Of a DNA stretch of 64,000 nt, positions 58,117-64,000 are shown in pieces. The notes below the pieces were generated by a model. It saw nothing but the letters and a program-made list of their open reading frames with translations, had not been told where the DNA came from and searched no databases. The stretch comes from Ulota crispa. Taxonomy: Eukaryota > Streptophyta > Bryopsida > Orthotrichales > Orthotrichaceae. Numbering within the stretch: the first letter of the stretch is position 1; the number at the start of each line of letters is the position of its first letter. The stretch is taken from the NCBI GenBank assembly GCA_963920765.1, contig OY987250.1:13136409-13200408 (forward strand). Direction: 5' to 3'. Made by a program: the position numbers and the translations under genes.

Positions 58117-61100
58117 TTGCAAAACATCAAACGATTGAGAATAGACAAACAGCAACAGCTAGTGGTGACCTTGGCTAAGACTGCCTCTAGTTTGTCAGCC
58201 AGTGGCAACTCTGAGGAGCACGTTGAGTCAGAGCTGAGGAGGCACCTCCAGGAGCGAGGCCTATCCAATGAGCAGATGAAGATGACGCTACAAGCAGTAG
58301 CAATTGAGATAGCGAGTGGTAGGAATGATGAGCGAGCAAGTGCTGCGCTCCCCTACGTAGACATGGGCAGCATTAACCGCAGCCTAGAAATCCAGAGCAA
58401 ATGGCTTGAGATACGGCAACTCCAACTAGAGCTAGAGATAGAGCGCCTTAGGAGCGAGCTAGCAGCTTTACGACGTCAACGAACAACGCACAAACCAGAA
58501 CTTGTAATGCTGCAGAAACGATTACAATTTTTGGACCCGGGAAGGTTTGAAGGAGACAGAACTATGTACCCTCTGTTTTGACGACAAATGGGAGACAAGA
58601 TGGAATACAATGCTGACCAAAACACCACCGAGAGGCTAAGGGTGGGATACATTTTTTCTTGGCTCACAAGAAAGGCGGCACTTGTAACCCAACCATGGTT
58701 AGACATGGAATTTGATGTTACTGCTGAGAGATTGTGGAATTTTTTGAACGACCAATTTGAGGACCTCCACTAGCGTGAAAGGGCCCTCAATAAACTGCAA
58801 GGCATGAGACAAGGAAGGTGTTCAGTTAGAGACTTCTATGCGGATTTCAATAAGCATGTCCTCTTAGCTAGGGCTGAGCTGAGAGACTCAGTTAAAAAGG
58901 CGATGTTTACACGCGGTCTATATGTTGATCTCCAAAAGTCCATCGTCTTTATCTCGCAAGATCTACCCTTTGAGCGATTCATAAACAATGTCGTGCGTGT
59001 TTAGGACACTCACTTTCGAGCAGGCCTTCAAGCTTTAGGACAAGGATGGGTCGGCTCATCGACAACATCGATAGCAGTTTTGAATGAAGACCCCATGTAG
59101 TGGGAGCCCACACAGGTGAGCACTGCAAACATCAACGACCATTGTGGTAAGCGAGCTAAGTGGATGAACCAAGAAGAAGTCAATAAAAGGAGGAAGGAGA
59201 AGCGTTGCTTAAAGTGCGGCACCGCCGGACATTTCATTGCTACATGTCCATATCGAGCAACTCGACCTCGTTCAAATGAATGAGTATATGTGAGTCAAGC
59301 TCATACGGAACCTGTAGTAGTTAAAATACAAGCTAAAATACATTCCAAATCAAAGTCAAAAAACAACTAGCTTTTGCTCACAGTCGTGAGCGGAAGCAAG
59401 GTCAAGATCTAGTCAAAGAAGTAAAGTGGGAAGGATTTTGAAAGAAGTTCATGATAATGCCACCTATGTCAGTACATGTGATTGTTAATCAAATAAACGT
59501 TGTTGACTCCTTGAGCGATAGTGGCTGTTTATGCTATTCTCTTGTTAGCTTCCATTTTGTAGACAAAGCTAGACTTGAGTGCTTCAACATCAGGCCTTGA
59601 CTTATACAAGGAATAAATGGAAGAGATACGCTTGTTCAACAAGTTGCAAAATTTTGTTTTGATGTTCACGAGCATAAAGAGTTTGGATTCGCCTATGTTT
59701 TCCAAAATACTATGGGACATAACTTGATCCTTGGCAGAGGATGGATGAACCAAAATAATGTCAAGTTGGCTCTAGCAAAGAAATCGCTCTACATTCATAG
59801 TTCCAACACCAGGGTTAGAAGTAAAGAAGGACAACCTCCTGATCAAAAGATTTCTCCTCAAACAAGCAATGACAAAGCAATATCTTTGCTACGAGAGATC
59901 AATGCTGAAGCCTACTTGCGTTATGTGAAGAGGAGTCAGAGCGGCGCAATTAAGGTTTTTGTGGCTTCAATGGCAAATATAGATAAGGCGCTAGCTCCAA
60001 AAAAAATTAATCGATTCCAAGACATGCCTCCCACGACATTACTAGCATCGTTTGGGACTATTTGATACAGGACAAGCAAATGAACTTCCACCGCTACGTG
60101 GTTATGGCATTGATCATAAGATTGATCTAGAGACAAAAGATGGCTAAGAATTGGATCCGCCATGGGGCCGCTTTACAATATGACACAAAGGGAGTTACTA
60201 GTTCTTTGCAGGGAACTCACGTCACTCCTTGATAAGGGGTTCATCCAGGTCAGCCATTCAGCTGCCGCTGCGCCTATCTTGTTTGTCATGAAACTCAGAG
60301 GAGGGTTGAGATTCTGAGTTGACTATTGTGCGTTGAATAAGATCACAAAGAAGGACCAATACTCACTACTGTTGATTCACAAAATCTTAACGCAAATTAG
60401 TAAGGCTCAATGGTTTACCAAACTTGATGTCACAGCTGCCTTTCACAAGATTTGGGTTGCAGCAAGGGACAAGGAAGACAGCTTTCCGTACTTGATTTGG
60501 GCTCTACAAATGGATGGTGACTCTTTTCGGCCTAGCAAACTCTCCCAGCACCTTCCAAAGATATATCAACTGACTACAAGAGTACTTGGACAAGTTTTGT
60601 TCGGCATACCTTGACGACATATTTATCTACTCACGAGGATCCCTCCACAATCATTGACACAAGGTAAATCTTGTACTAGACAAACTTCAAGCTGCAAGAT
60701 TATACCTAGATATTAAAAAATGTGAATTTGAAGTTAAGACAACTAGGTATTTGGAATTCATTATCAAGGCTAGTATATGCGTGCAGGTGGACCTGAGAAA
60801 GTTAGGGCTATCAAGGAATGGAAAGCCCCTACTACTATAAAAGGGGTCCAAAACTTCTTAGGGTTTGCCAATTATTATTGGCAGTTTATAAGGCAATTTT
60901 TAGACATTGCAGCCCCTCTTACTTATCTTATAGGGAATGTCACCTAGCGGTGGACAAAGACTAAGCAAGTGGCTTTCAAAAAGTTAAAAGAATTATTCAC
61001 CACTGAGCCTGTGCTGGCTAGTTTCAACCCAGATAGGGAAACAGTTGTGGAAACAGACTCCTAAAGATATGCTATTGGAGGGGTACTGTTGCAATATGAC

Positions 61101-63095
61101 AACAAGGGACTACTTTGGCCTTGTGCTTATTTTTCAAAAAAAATCAACCCTCATGAGTGTAACTATGAAATCCATGACAAGGAATTGCTAGCAGTGATTT
61201 GCTGCCTACAAGAGTGGGATTCCAAATTACACTTTGTAGAAAAATTCCAAGTTGTGACCGATCATAAGAAATTGGAATATTTTACAAAGCCTCACATATT
61301 GAACGAGAAGCAGATGTGTTGGTCCTTAATACTAGGTCACTATAATCTCAAAATTTCTTATTAGCCTGGGAGACAAAACAAGCGCACTGATGCACTATCT
61401 CAGAGAGAACAAGATTGGCCAAATGGAGAAGATGACCTTTGCATTCAGCATTGATGCCTGCAGCTACTGAAACCCACCACGCAAGTAGATGCAAAATCAA
61501 TAAGCGATGAGGATGAACCAACGGCAATGATTTTGTCGGCACGAGAAGTTGGAATAACCGCCGCTCCAGCTCAAGATCAGAGGACGTTGCAAAGAACAAG
61601 TAACATCCGGAATCAAGGACCAAATATTGACAATACAAATGAGCTTGAACGACTAGGCTGGACGCTGCTCTATTAGATGAAGCTTATCAACAACTGACTC
61701 ATAGTGTCAGAAATGGTGATCGACAATTCTAGGCTCATTTAAAAATCAAAGCATTGATTTCCAAATGCTCTCTGGATCAAAACAATATTTTGCAATATCA
61801 AGGCCAGAAATGGGTACCGGAATCTGAACCACTACGTACTAGATTAATTCATGAGTTTCACACTTCATTGGCCGCTGGACATCCAGGACAATAGGTAACT
61901 TACAGACTTTTGAAGTGGATGTCCGTCGCTATTTGCAAAATTGTGATGCTTGTAGGAGAAGTAAACCTTGGCGCAAGGGATTACATGGGATTTTGAAACC
62001 ATTGCCAGTACCAAAGCGCATCTAGAAAGAATTGTCCATGGATTTTGTTGAGGGTTTACTAGAAAGCAAGGGAAATACAATTCTTATGGTTATCACAGAC
62101 CAATTAAGCAAAGATATTACTTTGGTCCCTTTACCAAATATGGATGTTGACACAATGGCTTGGGCTTTCATAGGAAATGTCTTAGCACAACATTGGCTCC
62201 CAGACGCCATAGTCTCTGACAAAGGAACGCAATTTCTAAGCATCATGTGGAAGCAACTATGTGAGATTTTAAAAATCAACAGACAATAATCAACTGCCTT
62301 TCATCCCCAAATTGATGGCTCAACAAAAAGGATGAACGCAATTGTCAAAGCATACCTCAGACCATATATCAATTGGAGCCAGAATGACTGGGCAACTCTC
62401 TGTCCAATGGCACAAATTGCAATAAGAGGACGAGATGCCACATCTACAGGAGTTAGCCCTTTTTTTCTGCAGCACGGATACAACATGGATCTCGTTCAAC
62501 TAGAAATACCACAAGGACCTGCACAGCCAAGCAGTTGGTATGCCAAAACCAAACGAGAAAAAGCAGAAGCAATTGTGGAAAAACTCCGCACAGCAGTTGA
62601 ATTAGCACAGGCAGCAATGGTTGAATCCCAACAAGAACAAGAATGACAAGCCAACCATCACAAGAGAGAAGCCACACGATACCAAGTTGGCAACAAAGTT
62701 TGGCTCAAGTTAGGATATCAATTTTTAACTAGCAGATAGAGTAAAGAACTAGACTGGAAAGCAACAAAATACACAATTACAGAGATCAGAGATAAACATT
62801 CGGTGCCGCTTAACACCCCTCCAGGACCTCATAACGTCTTCTACGTAGATCGGCTCTGACTTGCAGCCACGGACCCTCTCCCAAGTCAAGTTATCGACGA
62901 CAAACAACCACTGCCGATCCAGATTGATGGACATGACGAATTTCGCGTCAAAGAAATTTTGGCAGAACAATGGCAAAGACAAGGCAGAGGCTGCAGACGA
63001 TACTTTGAGGTAAAATGGTTTGCCTATGCCTTGCCAACATGGGAACCAGAAGAGAACCTCCAAGAAACAGCAGCTTTGGATCGATGGGAATAATA
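58117..63095 (+). pseudogene. gag-pol remains of chromovirus 2
   Basis: Approximate parts: gag 58117-59280, with a coiled-coil-like N-terminal segment and a zinc knuckle near 59205-59255; protease about 59490-59780; reverse transcriptase about 60180-60650; RNase H about 61000-61420; integrase about 61840-62500; chromodomain about 62935-63090, ending in a T-W-E-P pattern. It is treated as a fossil. Confidence 0.86.
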
Positions 63096-63178
63096 CTCCA
63101 CCCCTTTTTGTGATGAAGCTGGGGAATTACATCCAAATTTTTGTTGCACTAGTGCAGCACTCTAAAAAAAGGGGGTAA

Positions 63179-63485
63179 TGTGATGGGCTAATGCCCATAA
63201 GGATGTTCTCGATGGCTACCTTTTACTTATAGTAGTCAGCAAAGCACACGAGCTTCAAGATCGCTTTCTAACTCCCTTACGAGCACTTCAGCATGGCAAG
63301 CTCTGATGACTCACTAAGCTTTCCTAGTTCACAAATAGTTAACTCATAGTCTTACATTCTTTCCTTAGACACACAAAGATCAGACTTAGCACACCATGAA
63401 GAAAACCAACAGGCATCCTAGACTACCTTTGTCGAATTCTTCAGCGTATCTGGTAGTAAAAAGCTCTCAGAGCTTGCCTCTCACA
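63179..63485 (+). repeat. 3' LTR of chromovirus 2
   Basis: 307 bases, TGTGATGGGC to GCCTCTCACA, followed by TAAAA. Confidence 0.93.
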
Positions 63486-63490
63486 TAAAA

Positions 63491-64000
63491 CCTAATTTGG
63501 ACCTATGGAAATAGGGGCTAAACATCCCTATGACAGTATTGTGAAGGAGTTCAGAGGCCTCATAGTATTACAGGCCTCTTCATGTCATGCAAAGGGGACC
63601 AGTCCATGATGAAGCCTAGTTTTACTATATGTTGATTGTTTTTTAAGTGTTTAATTCCATTAGGAATTCAAATTATGGTTTGTTTCACTTTCTATACTAA
63701 TAAAAGTTCTATTGTCTAGCAGCTTTCTACCATGGGGGTGATTCCTTTTACCAAATTGGAATTCACTCGACTCCATTGGGGACTTTTGTTCATGAAATAG
63801 GGGTGGTTCACACTACATTACATGTCCCATCTTTGCAAGTTCTACCTCAGAGGTAGATCCACTTTGTTGAATTAGTAAATGCAAGAATGAGTATTGAAGA
63901 AAGTCATGAGTTTTTTATGTAAAAATATTGTTGTGACTTGAACTAAGAGTTGGTTTACTAGAACAGCTGATCCTAGCATTAGGGGATGATCTGCAATTAG
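63491..64000. other. Spacer to window end, nothing recognised
   Basis: No exon, repeat boundary or RNA gene was recognised in the last 510 bases. Confidence 0.35.

Larger units (their letters stand above)
57790..63485 (+). mobile_element. Ty3/Gypsy LTR retrotransposon, chromovirus clade (fossil 2)
   Basis: 5-bp duplications TAAAA (57785-57789 and 63486-63490) flank an element of 5,696 bases with 307-base LTRs. The order of parts is gag with a CCHC zinc knuckle, protease, reverse transcriptase, RNase H, integrase and a chromodomain. It is broken in many places, at least ten. LTR divergence is about 3.5 percent, similar to the first element, so the two are probably of comparable age. A purine run with GGGGG lies just before the 3' LTR. 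The LTRs share no obvious similarity with those of chromovirus 1, so it is a separate family. Confidence 0.92.

Overview
This is eukaryotic nuclear DNA from a plant-lineage organism. One gene encodes OEP21, an anion channel of the chloroplast outer envelope, so the host carries plastids. A second gene encodes an LRRC45-like protein, a linker of centrioles and basal bodies that seed plants without motile sperm would not be expected to keep. Together they point to a plant with flagellated sperm, such as a bryophyte, lycophyte or fern, less likely a cycad, Ginkgo or charophyte alga. Genes are few, introns are long and AT-rich, and both introns and spacers are packed with short inverted-repeat transposons. 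The species cannot be named from this sequence.

Layout. 1-2793: repeats, including a TAA-flanked 1.1-kb element and a C-rich minisatellite. 2794-about 18200 (minus): LRRC45-like gene, 17 exons traced by reading frame, splice sites and phase; the N-terminal exon or exons were not found. 19425-20246 (minus): an unrecognised low-complexity 273-residue open frame, either a separate gene or a 5' exon. 20247-25279: MITEs. 25474-29132 (plus): endonuclease V in eight exons, with its first exon tandemly duplicated so that two alternative first exons exist. 29133-36473: AT-rich spacer with MITEs, a minisatellite and a SINE-like repeat. 36479-41942: Ty3/Gypsy chromovirus fossil with TSD CTAAA. 41943-50800: MITEs, a SINE-like repeat in opposite orientation, and tandem arrays. 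51085-55649 (plus): OEP21, five exons, 177 residues. 57790-63485: a second, more decayed chromovirus fossil with TSD TAAAA. 63486-64000: nothing recognised.

The three recognised genes work in different compartments (centriole or basal body, nucleic-acid repair or RNA turnover, chloroplast envelope) and do not look functionally linked. The most distinctive signal besides the genes is the transposon population. Several families end in CCC(T/C)T next to TTAA, as piggyBac-type elements do. Others have 9-bp duplications (Mutator type), 8-bp duplications (hAT type and one unassigned), TAA duplications (PIF/Harbinger type) or TA duplications (Stowaway type). Several sit within a few bases to a few hundred bases of splice sites or start codons.

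All exon models were made by eye from frame, splice sites, intron phase and remembered family sequences. No search was run.
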